Below, one piece after another: positions 23,619 to 34,428 of a stretch of 64,000 nt of DNA. The stretch covers positions 138,088,568 to 138,152,567 of the forward strand of contig CM035167.1 of the NCBI GenBank assembly GCA_020205615.1. Direction: 5' to 3'. The notes under the pieces were generated by a model. That model did no database searches. It was given only the letters and a program-made list of their open reading frames with translations, and was not told the DNA's origin. A program made the position numbers and the translations under genes. Positions within the stretch are counted from its first letter, which is position 1; each line of letters opens with the position of its first letter. This stretch comes from Panax quinquefolius. Its lineage: Eukaryota; Streptophyta; Magnoliopsida; Apiales; Araliaceae.

Positions 23619-24170
23619 AAGCACAATGCAGCAGTTAGCTGAATTTGTTCACAGGCAGCAGGAAGAGCTTCTTCATCGGCAAAAACAACTTGAACAAGCT
23701 CATGATCATTTGCCGCTCAGGTAAAATTGTGCATTTTGAGCATATAAATTTATAATTCTTACATTACAAATTACACATACTATGTTTCAGTACCTTTTGT
23801 CCATGTTTTATAGGAATCTTTTGAATCAAAGCAAGCAAGCATGTTTGTTGCTATAGACAAGCTCTTTGCCCAACATAATGCTATCCTGCTCGAATCAAGA
23901 CTAATTAAAGCATTCATAGTGTACTCAATAGCAATTTTTATCCTCTATATGTTCAAAAGTACTAAGCAAACGTACACTATGAGACCAAGGATTTATATGG
24001 GTATGTAGCTCTATAACTTCACTAAGTATGGGACCCTGATTGTTTTTATCTCAATGCTGAATGATTTTAGCTCAACTTCATGATTTATTATTTAACTTTC
24101 TGCAGGGCTATGTGTTACATTCTTGATTGATTTTTTTGTACTGAAGTACTGGACAAATATATTGCAATGA
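23619..24170 (+). pseudogene. GEX1 (GAMETE EXPRESSED 1) gene fragment
   Basis: Three exons with GT-AG borders are seen. Exon 23619-23720 (MQQLAEFVHRQQEELLHRQ, coiled coil), exon 23814-24000 (SKQASMFVAIDKLFAQHNA, then a transmembrane segment and STKQTYTMRPRIYMG) and the start of a third at 24106 (GLCVTFLID). The order and sequence match the C-terminal half of plant GEX1, a nuclear-membrane protein needed for gamete nuclear fusion and embryo development. The first exon lacks 25 bases present in the copy at 26.0 kb (after CATTTG), which shifts the frame. The third exon soon runs into a stop. The N-terminal signal and Cys-rich part are absent. Not functional. Confidence 0.8.
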
Positions 24171-25166
24171 AATATATTTGTATATTTTGTGAGCCAATAC
24201 ATTTGTGTGTTGGTTTAACCTTGGATCTTTTCCTTAAATAGGGGTTGGGACTGTTGATTGTGCAATCATAAGATAATATGGTAGGTCTTATCGTCGTGGT
24301 TTTAGATAATTTGTTACTATCCTGGTTCTTACTCTGGTGATTACATTGTTTCGCTGCAATTTAAACACTCTGACTTTTATTATTGTTTCTGAACTACAGT
24401 GGGCACCTAACAATGAGGTATAAAGCTATATAATTTGAAATTATTAATTCAAGTACATGAGCATTATTGGCATATATCATTTATTGTAGTTTTGCATATG
24501 CCTTCTTGGGATTACTTGTGGAGTTGTCATCAATATTATTATACGATTATCACTGTTATTGAATGGTAGATTAGAATTGTAGCTTAGCTTATATGCCTTA
24601 TTGGGATTACTTGCAGAGTTATCATCAATATTATTATCTCATCACTGTTATTTAATGTCAGATTAGAATTAGTTATTGTTCTTTTATTTTAGCTATTCCA
24701 TTGTGTGTATATAGATTCCTTCTCTATATTGATTTATGCCAACCACTTGTGTTCTTCTAAAAAATTTCAGTTAATTGAATGTTTACATGTAAATTGTAAA
24801 TGTATCTAATTTGTTAGTTTTTTATCCTATTAATTTGCTTCAACTTATTAGAAGTTTTGTTAGGTGTTGTCATTATACATATTTGATAGATATTTTATGG
24901 ATCAGTTAGTTTATTCTTTTCTACAGCTATAACATTGCACTGATAGTTCAGTAAATCTGTCAAATTTATGGGCAGAAGGGTAATAAAAAAGTTGTACTGC
25001 ATGGTAGCGTCAATACAACATCATTGAAAACAGGACATGCAGTTGAAACACTCACTTTTTATGCATCTCAAATATGAAGTGCCTTGTGAATTTCATAATT
25101 GAGGATCATATTGTTTGCTATCACCTTTTGTCAACTTTAGAGTGATAGATCATCAAATTTTAACTG

Positions 25167-25226
<60 letters not shown>

Positions 25227-25610
25227 AATGAGTCTGTTGAAATTTTTAGTGATGTTCATGTTAATTTCTTTGCATGATTATTGTTGTTGACTGTTCTACA
25301 ACCATCATTGTGTTGATACCCCAAGGTGTGGGAGAAATGGCAAATGCCTTGAGGAATAACCTCAAGGTCGGTGGCTCAATCCTCATACTTGGACCAAAGT
25401 TACCTATCAAAAATAAAAACCATTATATTGACATTTGTTTTTTGACTAAAATCAAATTTTGTTATCCTGTGTCTTCAGTCGGTTACTTCAGACAACCATC
25501 ATATTTTGCTTTTTAAAATAATCACTAGCTCCTTTGTGGGTTTTGACTGTCCAATTCTTGGCTTTTATGGGCGCTAGGCAACCTTTATATTGTATTGCTG
25601 TTAGGTTCTT
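24171..25610. other. Non-coding interval with a long (AT)n tract
   Basis: It has duplicated text at 24490-24560 and 24590-24665 (GCCTT.TTGGGATTACTTG and TTATCATCAATATTATTAT) and an (AT)n tract at 25169-25222. A short frame at 25320-25420 (GVGEMANALRNNLKVGGS) looks like a real exon piece by composition, but I cannot name it. Confidence 0.4.
25169..25222. repeat. (AT)n microsatellite
   Basis: About 27 uninterrupted AT units. Confidence 0.95.
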
Positions 25611-25800
25611 GCTGTTCGGAAGGAAAACCGATTAAGGGAGTCCACAGCCGTAATCTGACCGGGAAATCGGAGTTAGCCGTCGAAAATCTCAACATTGCTG
25701 CGAAGTGATTGAAGATATGGAAATAGAACAATCATCAACATTGCTGCGAAGAAGAAGCCTGAAAATCTCATAACCCAAAGCATTTTCAGTCGGTAAAATC
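25611..25800 (+). other. GC-rich leader segment, copy 2
   Basis: It shares GGAAAACCGATTA.GGGAGTC, CCGTAATC and AGCCGTCGA with 22870-22960. It also has its own duplication of an AACATTGCTGCGAAG unit (25690 and 25739). It precedes the second GEX1 exon. Confidence 0.55.
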
Positions 25801-26008
25801 CTCTCCTATTTTTATTGGATTTTCAAGTAATCGATATGTGATATAGGGCTTTGTTTGATGATTTTATGGTTTCTTAGGTTAGGTTTTGTTTTGTTTTGCT
25901 CTACGTTCATCTTCTTCGGATCTCAGATTGTGTGAAAATTTTAATTTCTTTTAATTTCTTATTCTCAGATTGTCCAACTATGAGGGTTTTTCCCTTGTAT
26001 TTTTGTAG

Positions 26009-26155
26009 GAGCACAATGCAGCAGTTAGCTGAATTTGGTCACAGGCAGCAGAATTTGGTCACAGGCAGCAGGAAGAGCTTCTTCATCGGCAAAAACAACT
26101 TGAACAAGCTCATGATCATTTGGTTGAGAATTCAAAGACAATATTGGCCGCTCAG
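26009..26155 (+). pseudogene. GEX1 exon, second copy
   Basis: It repeats the exon at 23619-23720 together with flanking intron bases (TTTTTGTAG before, GTAAAATTGTGCATTTTGAG after). It keeps the 25 bases lost from the first copy, so the sequence reaches HDHLVENSKT. It has instead a 20-base tandem duplication (GAATTTGGTCACAGGCAGCA twice), which breaks the frame. No later GEX1 exon follows. The two copies carry different damage, so they decayed independently after duplication. Confidence 0.8.
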
Positions 26156-26159
26156 GTAA

Positions 26160-27190
26160 AATTGTGCATTTTGAGCATATAAATTTATAATTCTTACATA
26201 GCAATGTTGATGATTGTCTATGTTGGACTATTTTTGAAATGTATAGTATGTATCCCTATTGATTCCAGAAATGCAATGTTATAAAGTAACGAATATTTGG
26301 CATAAATCACCAGTTTTGTGTGGTGATAAAGAAGTGGTCCTCTTCAACGCCACCCAAAAACACTTTTAAAATATTCAGCATGCTCCAGTTTCATTCATTT
26401 TTTCCCCGTTTACTTTCCTCCTATATATTATTTCTTATTATCCATGGCCAAAAAAAGGGACCTCAACATTTGCAAATTACAACAAAGACAAGGAGTCCCC
26501 ACCACTACTAGCATATTATTACTCATCCCAAAGTTTAGCTTGGAGCTGCAAGCTTCTGCTTAGAAAAAAAACAAAAGAAAGGAAACAACCAAAAATTTCA
26601 TATAAAGGTTCAGTTAGATGCTAATATATTTTAATTCACATCTAGCTTTGCTGGACACAAATTCATTGCCAAATCTATATGTCAAATTATAGTACTGGTC
26701 CTTCTACAGAACTGTTGGTACATCCAGGGTCAAAAAGTCCAACTTTCTCAATAAGGCACATCTTATCAAAACATTAGAAGAACAAAAGGAATCTATAAAA
26801 CCTAATTAGACCTTTAATTTCAGTAAGTTTCACTAGTAAAATATGTCTTTGGGACATGACACAGTCGGAAAAAAAACGTGAAGTAGGTAATAATGATATA
26901 CCTACTGATACAGCCAATAATATCTTTAATTCCAGTAGGATATATGGCACATGAAGACCAACATATAAACACACCAAAAAAATTCCAGAAATTCAAGATT
27001 ACTATATGGATTTTATTGTAGTTGCTTCAGAATAAGGGAATTACCTATGGTGAACACAGGTTTCTCCAAGGAAACTCTAAACCCAAAACTATTACACAGA
27101 ATGTACATATTGATATGTCCATTCCCTCTTGCTGGAGATTGCAAAAGTTAATTAAACAAGATGCATATGGTCACTCTACTCGGTCAGAAA
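26160..27190. other. AT-rich interval
   Basis: No gene was recognised. Short frames on the plus (26320-26511, 27022-27190) and minus (26977-26774) strands have no family resemblance. Confidence 0.35.
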
Positions 27191-27600
27191 AGTCTAATGA
27201 AAACTTTTACTTTTACTCACTAATTGGTTCTTTTCAAATAATCTCTTTTTCCATTTCAATCTTGCAATTAGAAGTCTAATGAAAACTTTTACTTTTACTC
27301 ACTAATTGGTTCTTTTCAAATAATCTCTTTTTCCATTTCAATCTTGCAATTCTTCTAATCGTGCAAATTATCTCTATACATAAACTACCCACCTATACAA
27401 ATACAAATTAGTAAATTCAAATTATCTCTAATTGTATGCACTTGTTAAACTACCCACCTATACAAATACCCACCTATACAAATACAAATTAGTAAATTCA
27501 AATTATCTCTATACATAAACTACCCACCTATACAAATACAAATTAGTAAATTCAAATTATCTCTAAATTCAAATTATCTCTAATTGTATGCACTTGTTAA
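27191..27600. repeat. Tandem duplications flanking the CACTA remnant
   Basis: An 82-base unit (27191-27272) is directly repeated from 27273. Then come several copies of an ACTACCCACCTATACAAATAC / AAATTAGTAAATTCAAATTA unit up to 27600. The segment ending CTTGCAATTCTTCTAATCGT (27340s) recurs at 29033-29053, on the far side of the DUF4216 remnant. Confidence 0.8.
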
Positions 27601-27739
27601 CATGAATGAAGTAGCGCCATACATTAAGTAAGTAGTCATAACTATATATGTCTGGTGTAATTGTGTCAAGTTTCTTTACAAACACATTGAGTATATAAAT
27701 CATCTTCATAGTCAATATGATCTGTCAAGTACGTGAAGT

Positions 27740-28648
27740 TTAATCCGAGTATATCGGACGGGGATTTGCAAAATTTGAGAAATGGAGAATTTGTGCAATG
27801 GTTTAAAGATCATGTAAGTCTAACCTTTACAAGTTCAATGAATCTACCATCATAGATTTATTCTTATGGCGTAATTAACTTTAGAATATGTTGTGTTAAT
27901 GTACATTAGGTCCTCACAGATGAGTTAGCTGACAATCGGCTAAAGCTTATAGTCGATGGCCCTGAAAGATCTGTAGATACTTATACATCTTTGCATTGTC
28001 ATCTGATTCATTGATTTAAGTGTTGCGATATTGGGGAAGTTGCTTCTGCTGATTCTGGTGTTGTGGTGAAAGGTAGTTGCTACGATAACATTTGGGATGA
28101 CTGGTATGGACGATTGCTAGAAGTTGTCGTTCTCAAATATTGGGGTCATAAAGAATTAGTTTGCTTCAATTGTCATTGGTTTGATGTTGAGAATGGAGTT
28201 AAAGTAGATAAAAAATCAGGACGGGGTGACTGTTAACGTTTAGTTAAAACTAAGACTGATGAGTGGTATGGACGAGCCTTTTATTTTAGCAAGTCAAGCG
28301 ACATAGATGTACTACGCGCGGAGTGTTAAGACTCCTGCAAGCCCATGGCATGCTGTTATAACCACCAAAGCCCGTGGTTTTCTAGGCACAACTCCTCGTC
28401 CAGAAGATGAATCTTTACAAGTCGAGTCTACTAGTGTCACACCTGCTGATGTGACAATTATTAGTGAGTCTAGTGAAAAAGAAGATGATGTTGTCGCTGT
28501 CGAAAGTGAAGACGGTGTTGTTGAGGAGGTGGATATAATTGAAGAAATCGTTGAGGACGACGAAGATGGTGATGACAACGATAGTGAAGATATACTGCTC
28601 GAAGATGACGATTCTAATATTGATGACTTTGACGATATAAATGATTAG
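27740..28648 (+). pseudogene. CACTA-type transposon remnant (DUF4216 protein)
   Basis: Blocks in order are FVQWFKDHV with a splice donor, a block with LADNRLKLIVDGP, then SGVVVKG...YGRLLEVVVLKYWG and CFNCHWFDVENGVKVDKK (28050-28220), then YYARSVKTPASPWHAVI and a very acidic tail (28420-28648). This is the DUF4216 protein commonly encoded beside Tnp2 transposase in plant CACTA (En/Spm) elements. Stops and frameshifts separate the blocks. No Tnp2 domain or CACTA terminus was identified nearby, so only a fragment remains. Confidence 0.75.
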
Positions 28649-28972
28649 GAGTATGCACTCTTTGTGCCCTTTTATTTGTATTCAAATGTAATAGTTTGTA
28701 GTAGTGCAATTATAATCTTCAACTTATATTAATCTACTAAATAAGGTGTTAGTTGTTTTAGGTTACTATTTATGTTGTATCCTTTTAGGTTACTATTTAT
28801 GTTGCATTCTTTTAATTGTATCTGTATGTTATCCTCTTTGTTACTGTTCACAAATATAGTATTTACGTATGTATACATACATATGAGGTGGGCAGTATAT
28901 GTGATCCTCTTTTATCTGTATCTATATGTTATCCTCTATGTTATCCCTCTTTTACTGTATATGTATAGAGAT
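28649..28972. other. AT-rich interval after the CACTA remnant
   Basis: It contains imperfect repeats of TATGTTATCCTCTTTTATCTG and TACATACATA type. No gene is seen. Confidence 0.35.
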
Positions 28973-29059
28973 AATTTGCACGATTAGAAGAATTGCAAAT
29001 TATCTCTATACAAATTCTTTTTCCATTTCAATCTTGCAATTCTTCTAATCGTGCAAATT
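28973..29059. repeat. Perfect 26-base inverted repeat hairpin
   Basis: AATTTGCACGATTAGAAGAA begins the left arm (28973-28998). The right arm (29034-29059) is its exact complement over 26 bases, with a 35-base loop. A related sequence also occurs once in direct orientation near 27340-27372. Confidence 0.85.
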
Positions 29060-29279
29060 ATCCGTGGTTTGCTTCTAGGTTCTGATTCATGATGTTCATT
29101 ATTTGGGGCTAACAATGCGAATGAATTATGATACTAACAATTACTAATGCTTATGGTCACAAACACAACACTAAAAATTAACATCAGAGCAAGATTAAAC
29201 TTCAAATTGATACATATATACAAACATAACCTGTAGTAAATAAACAATATTTGCGTATTGATTTTACTCCTTTCTTAGT
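29060..29279. other. AT-rich spacer
   Basis: No feature recognised. Confidence 0.3.
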
Positions 29280-29480
29280 TTTAAAAGGGGGTTGAGGGCT
29301 AGATTTTGGGTACCGGAGAAGAGAGGAGACCAGTATCTCCATGACGGAGACGAATCACTTCATCTCGTCTAGTTGGCAGCTGAGCTCGCGCTCTCGAATC
29401 CTGGCTCGGTCTCAGCTAAACGGAGCCTCAGATCCTCCGCCGCCCGAGAAGGAGCTTTCGATGGCAATCAAACCGTAACA
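29280..29480 (-). pseudogene. GC-rich captured exon fragment, possibly SKIP34-like
   Basis: GC content rises sharply against the surroundings. The minus strand gives AAEDLRLRLAETE and, in shifted frames, pieces like DEMK.FVSVMEIL. This recalls the short coiled-coil region of SKP1-interacting partner 34, but frameshifts make the match weak. The sequence ends close to a Helitron 5' end at 29812, in keeping with capture. A functional protein is not expected. Confidence 0.35.
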
Positions 29481-29644
29481 CATGTTTTGATGAATGTTTT
29501 GATGAGTCTGAGAATTGAGAGAGAAAGATTGGTTGAAATGGAGAATCTGTAACTAAACCAAATGGTGAAAACCAGCTCTTCAGCAATCTACAGGATCTTT
29601 ATCTTGAGTCTTCTTCGCCTTTTGAATGAATTTGAAATAATTTA

Positions 29645-29819
29645 GTTGCCATATTTAGGGGAATCTGGTAAATGAATTTAGGTTTTATGTTAGATGGGCA
29701 TTTGTGTAAAGGATAATTAGAAGTATTAATTAGAATGGACATGTGTTGATATTTTGGAATGACAGATGTCAATATATTGTAATATGTAGTGTGATTTAGT
29801 ATATATAATAGATAATAGA
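29645..29819 (-). mobile_element. Helitron 5' end (leftward element, copy 3)
   Basis: The minus strand reads A|TCTATTATATATACTAAATC from 29812 (a start at 29819 is also possible, because TCTATTA is duplicated). The next 165 bases closely match those at 8265-8435 and 3998-4173. It would include the GC-rich piece at 29.3-29.5 kb. The 3' end was not found. Confidence 0.65.
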
Positions 29820-30133
29820 TTCTATTTCTTAATAAGTATATAAAAGTGTAGATAATTTGGAATGAAGGGAGGAATAATGAGTTCAAAATTTAAATTACAG
29901 CAATCCTAATCTTAGCAGAACTCTAATTTAAATTTACTAATACAATTGAATAATCTATATTATAAAGCCGAAGGCTTTTTTGATGATTACCATTACTGTT
30001 AATAATTTATGAAGTTCTGTCACAATATAATTGTGAATGAGCAAAAACTCCTCAAAAAGAGTTAAATTTACCTCATCACACAATCATGTAATACAACTGT
30101 TCAAGGAAAAATAATAAATTTTACTTTTGTTTT
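29820..30133. other. AT-rich spacer with a second Helitron-like start
   Basis: At 29952 the plus strand reads AATCTATATTATAAAGCCGA and then AGGC, a form used by another plant Helitron or MITE family, but no matching 3' end was found. No gene is seen. Confidence 0.3.
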
Positions 30134-30447
30134 GAATTTCAATCCAGTAAATGAATAATATTTTTCTCTAAACCCAAAATATGGTGCATAAATATTTCTT
30201 TAACTTTGCTTGCTTGAAAATATAATTAACGGCATTTGATTCTTAAGAAAGAGTAGTGCAAGGGTTGATTGGTGGGGCATTTCAAACCTAGGTTTGTCCC
30301 AAGACCGATGCAAAAGCCCGGTCGTGAATTAGACTATTATCTAAATTAATTATATATAGACAATTAATTTGATAAGATCTATGCTATTGACAATACAAGA
30401 ATAGCTATTAACATAGTATAAAATTTCCCTTTTCATGTAAACCTTAT
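30134..30447 (-). repeat. Inverted-repeat arm matching peroxidase intron 1
   Basis: It is complementary, with moderate divergence and small gaps, to 33241-33530 inside peroxidase intron 1. Shared blocks are AAACCCAAAATATGGTGCAT, AGAGTAGTGCAAGGGTTGAT, AAGCCCGGTCGTGAATTA and CCCTTTTCATGTAAACCTT. It may be an intron piece of a second peroxidase copy in opposite orientation, or a dispersed element. Confidence 0.8.
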
Positions 30448-31980
30448 TATTTTTAAATAATACTACTATCACATAAAAAAAAATTACATAATACTCACAT
30501 ACGTACATATGCATATTGCGGGCCCCACATATCAAGCGGAGAGTCAGCCAGATGACATATGTATGTATGCGAAGATTATCAAGACTTACTGAGGCTAAAG
30601 TCCAAAGTCTGCGCGGAGCTTTAGGCCCAAAATTTTTAGGGCCCCTTTTCTTATATCTCTTTTCTTAGTTTTTAAACAAGAGATGTACTCCTTTTGCAAA
30701 TCGTTCTTTTACTTAAGACATACCTTAGCCCAAGAAACCTCAAGCCTCGGTCTCCTCCTCACCATATCTTATTTTCTTATACTTTTTATAAGTCCTCCCT
30801 GAATTAATCCATTCATCAATTTAATGTTTTCTCCCTGTTATTTTTTGGCAATATTAGTGAATACCCTGTAAAATTCCTTGAAACATCTAAATCATTTATT
30901 TTCACAAAACTCATATTTACAACAGCAAAATCCTGAATTTCTGAATTGAATTTCCTGGGAAAGAAGTATGTATACATTATCTTGATCTCGAATTTCGCCG
31001 CTATCATCTCATTGTATACATGTGTTCCTTTTGTAATTTAATAATTCCATTGACAATTTTTATTTGATGTTACCCCCTGATTTATCTCTGTGAAACTATT
31101 TGAAATTCAGTAAGGTTACATTCCATTACCTGAACTATAAAATTTTATGCTTCTTTATTTATAATTTGCCCATTATAAGTGAGTGTTATTCAAGAGGAGC
31201 TGTTGATGATATCATCCACCCCTCTGTTGATGATATTATGTCTTTGAACTGATTATTTTTTTGGATTAGTGATAATGTGATATCTGAATGATGCTTTGAA
31301 AATATTGAGTTATTATATTTGGTATTCTTTTATATTTATGCTCTTTTGTTCAGAGAAACTTCTTAATTTTTTTATACCTATCTTAATAGTAATTCGCAAA
31401 GGGCTCAATTTTTTTTGTCACTTTAGGCCCTGAAAAACTCGAGATCGACCCTGGTATTATGTGACCTTTTTTTATATGATAATAGCATTGTTCATTATTT
31501 TTAGAGTGCCTCGACTAAAGTATATAAGAAAGATGAATCTCCACCAACTACCATTGACCTAGTTGGTAACTCAGGTCTCTTGTTAAGCAAAAAGTTCTGG
31601 GTTTAACTTCCACCTCCGAATTATCAAATAAATAATAAATAATAATGAACTCCACGTGGTTTGAACAAAGTAATATTAAGGAAATCATTAAGTAACGAGC
31701 TTCCATTTAATCACATTTTTAACTCTTTGTAAGCAACAATTAGAGCTATATTATAGTAGTATATGATATCTGTTTTTACGGCTACAAACTAGTTGTACAC
31801 GGAAGAATAATCTAATGACCGTCTTAATCAACAATTTAACTCCTTGTAATCATAATTACGCGTAAACTTGAAACATTCCCCCTTTTTCATGATCCAGATT
31901 TGTGTTAGAATGTGAGATGAAGATGATGTGAGAGAGATGATGATAATGCATGGAAAATGTGTTGGAATGAAGACTCCTTA
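30448..31980. other. Intergenic region upstream of the peroxidase
   Basis: The pair TTTAGGCCCAAAATTTTTAG (30630s) and TTTAGGCCCTGAAAAACTCG (31423) with CGACCCTGG resembles the ends of a plant hAT-type element rich in GGCCC near its termini, but no flanking duplication was found. The rest is AT-rich and open frames are short. Confidence 0.35.
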
Positions 31981-32008
31981 CTCTCCATTTCAAATTTGAA
32001 ATGGAGAG
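31981..32008. repeat. Perfect 28-base palindrome
   Basis: CTCTCCATTTCAAA is followed directly by its exact complement TTTGAAATGGAGAG. It lies about 480 bases before the peroxidase TATA box. Confidence 0.9.
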
Positions 32009-32489
32009 GATCCTAGTTCTTTTCCAAAAGCCTCATCACCTCTATTATAATTTAACCAGGCTAGCTTGCTTGCAGATATGTATAACTAAGTTCCAATAGC
32101 CAAGTCAAATTTTATTTAGTTTCTATTTTATTTGTTAATTAGCATGCTCTCCAAATTCTTCACCTAATCCTAGGGTATAAGTTGGTTTCATGGGCCCCAT
32201 TCTTAAAAAATTTGTTATCACAACTAAAACTGAATTTCTTTTATGATTAATGTCAAACAAATTCAGATAAAAGACTATACATCTTTAGAATCTTATTATT
32301 CCACTAGTCTTAATTATCTTAATTTGATTAACCAATCAAACCTAATTTCTCTTCTTTTATTTTTTGTTCTGTTATTTTCCCTTTCAATATACAGTATACG
32401 TGAAAATTCCATGCATGAAGTCTCTGTATTAGGTAACCTGCCGAGCCTAACTAACACCTAGAGAAATTAAATAACCCTAAAATACCCTC

Positions 32490-32497
32490 TATAAATA
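32490..32497 (+). promoter_or_regulatory. Peroxidase TATA box
   Basis: TATAAATA, 171 bases before the ATG. Transcription would start near 32520, putting the (CATA)n(AT)n tract in the leader. Confidence 0.6.
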
Positions 32498-32532
32498 CTA
32501 CCATACATTTTCTACACCAGCATGCATTATAT

Positions 32533-32538
32533 ACATAC

Positions 32539-32595
<57 letters not shown>
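32533..32595. repeat. Compound (CATA)n(AT)n microsatellite
   Basis: About five CATA units followed by some twenty AT units, between the TATA box and the start codon. Confidence 0.95.
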
Positions 32596-32597
<2 letters not shown>

Positions 32598-33240
32598 ATA
32601 ACATATTTCTTAATATATAGTAGTAGAAATTCTTGGGTCTTTGTATTAATTAACGCATCAATGGCTTCTTTTGCTTCTCTAATAGTGGTTAATATAACTT
32701 TGATTTTCCTAGTGTTGTTTATGGGAAGTTCCTCAGCTCAACTTTCAACTAATTTTTACTCCAAAACTTTTATCCACTGTGAAATCCACTGTGCAATCCG
32801 CGAAATCGAAGGAAGCTCGGATGGGCGCATCTCTTCTTCGCTTATTCTTCCACGATTGCTTTGTAAATGTAATATTACTTTATTCATATTGCATGCATGC
32901 GCTCCAATCTTTAAAATTTTAAATCTAATTTATAGTTTTGTTTGACAATTCAATTCCAAGCCTTAGAATTGGAATTTCAAATCTGTTTCTGTATATTTTC
33001 AATTCCAAAACTTAAGGTTGAGTTTTCAAATATAGGCTGCGTAGTTGCATTTTATTTGGTCGGTCGCAATTTATTTGTGACAATTTTTATTATGTCAGTC
33101 AATATAATATTTATGTCATTAGATGTGTATTGAGGAAAATGGATAAATAATTAATGTAATAGAGAGAATCCTAATCTCAATTTTACGTGATCATTTCAAG
33201 CCAGGTCCAAGTCGTACACAATGTAGGATTAGTCAAGTCA

Positions 33241-33530
33241 CCCTAAAATTAAATACCAAGGTTTACATGAAAAGGGAGATTATATATGTTAATTAATAGC
33301 TATTTTATTTGTATTGTCAATAACATAGGTCTTATCTAATTATTTGTCTATAATTCACGACCGGGCTTTTAGGTCAAACCTAGGTTTCAAAGGCCCCACC
33401 CACCAATCAACCCTTGCACTACTCTTTCTTGAATCAAATGCCGTTATACTTTCAATCAAGCAAAGTTTAATTAAGAAATATTTATGCACCATATTTTGGG
33501 TTTAATTAGTTAGAGAAAATATTATGCATG
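33241..33530 (+). repeat. Inverted-repeat arm in peroxidase intron 1
   Basis: It is the partner of 30134-30447 (see there). It lies wholly within the 734-base intron 1. Confidence 0.8.
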
Positions 33531-33653
33531 CATGGTCAGTGGTGTATAACTGTTTGATAGTATTTCACTAAATTTTCTTTTCTTATATATATATATATAT
33601 AGGGATGTGATGGATCAATCCTCCTAGACGATACGTCGTCGTTCATAGGATAG

Positions 33654-33833
<180 letters not shown>

Positions 33834-34350
33834 TAATGGTTCATACTTGTACAATTTTTTAAAGGAAAAATTTGTGATCAAGTTACTCAAAAATATTTTT
33901 TAAGTGTAACAATTCATGATCGCATTTTTTAGCACAAAAATTACGGACAATGTTGCTCTCTTTTTCTAAAGTGAAGAATTTTTTTACATTTATTTTTTAT
34001 GCTGCAATTAATATATATTAATGCAGCTTGGAGGGCCTAATTGGAATGTAAAACTCGGAAGAAGAGATGCCAGGACAGCAAGCCAAGCTGCAGCCAATAA
34101 TAGCATTCCTGCTCCAACCTCTACCCTCAATGCCCTCATTTCAAGATATAATGCTCTTGGCCTGTCCACCAAAGACCTGGTTGCTTTATCTGGTAACATT
34201 GTGATCCAAATTTGCCATAATGATTGAAAATCTGTTACAACTAAAATTAAGTACTATATAAATATTTTATATACGATGTCAGTGTATATATATATACGGT
34301 CCGAATCTTAAGTTTGCCCTTTATCTAACATACCTTGCATACCGTACCCC

Positions 34351-34428
34351 CTTTAGCGACGGACCGGACGACGATTCGGTCCGTCGTTATATGTTATCCG
34401 TCGCTATACTTTGTCCGTCACTAAAAAT
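34351..34428. repeat. GACGGA palindromic element in peroxidase intron 3
   Basis: Repeated GACGGA and TCCGTC motifs form a nested fold-back (CGACGGACCG with CGGTCCGTCG, and TAGCGACGG with CCGTC.CTA), similar to positions 1-125. It is probably a small CACTA-related or MITE insertion that enlarged the 822-base intron. Confidence 0.6.

Noticed and set aside
28312..28578. Minus-strand Ser/Thr-rich open frame
   Set aside because: Antisense shadow of the acidic repeat-like coding sequence; composition follows directly from the opposite strand.
28307..28648. Open frame of 113 residues with a very acidic tail as an independent gene
   Set aside because: It is the C-terminal part of the DUF4216 protein of a CACTA remnant; the preceding blocks lie just upstream on the same strand.
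29952..30000. Second Helitron 5' end on the plus strand
   Set aside because: The start AATCTATATTATAAAGCCGA fits, but there is no second copy in the window and no 3' end, so it is mentioned only as a possibility.
30560..31455. hAT element bounded by GGCCC-rich ends
   Set aside because: The right end resembles hAT sequence, but a matching left terminus and an 8-bp duplication could not be found.
32661..32945. Short secreted protein from the first peroxidase exon
   Set aside because: The frame after residue 36 is the shifted peroxidase frame running into intron 1; the Cys-rich look is accidental.
34008..34199. Minus-strand open frame over peroxidase exon 3
   Set aside because: Antisense to a clear peroxidase exon with correct splice sites.
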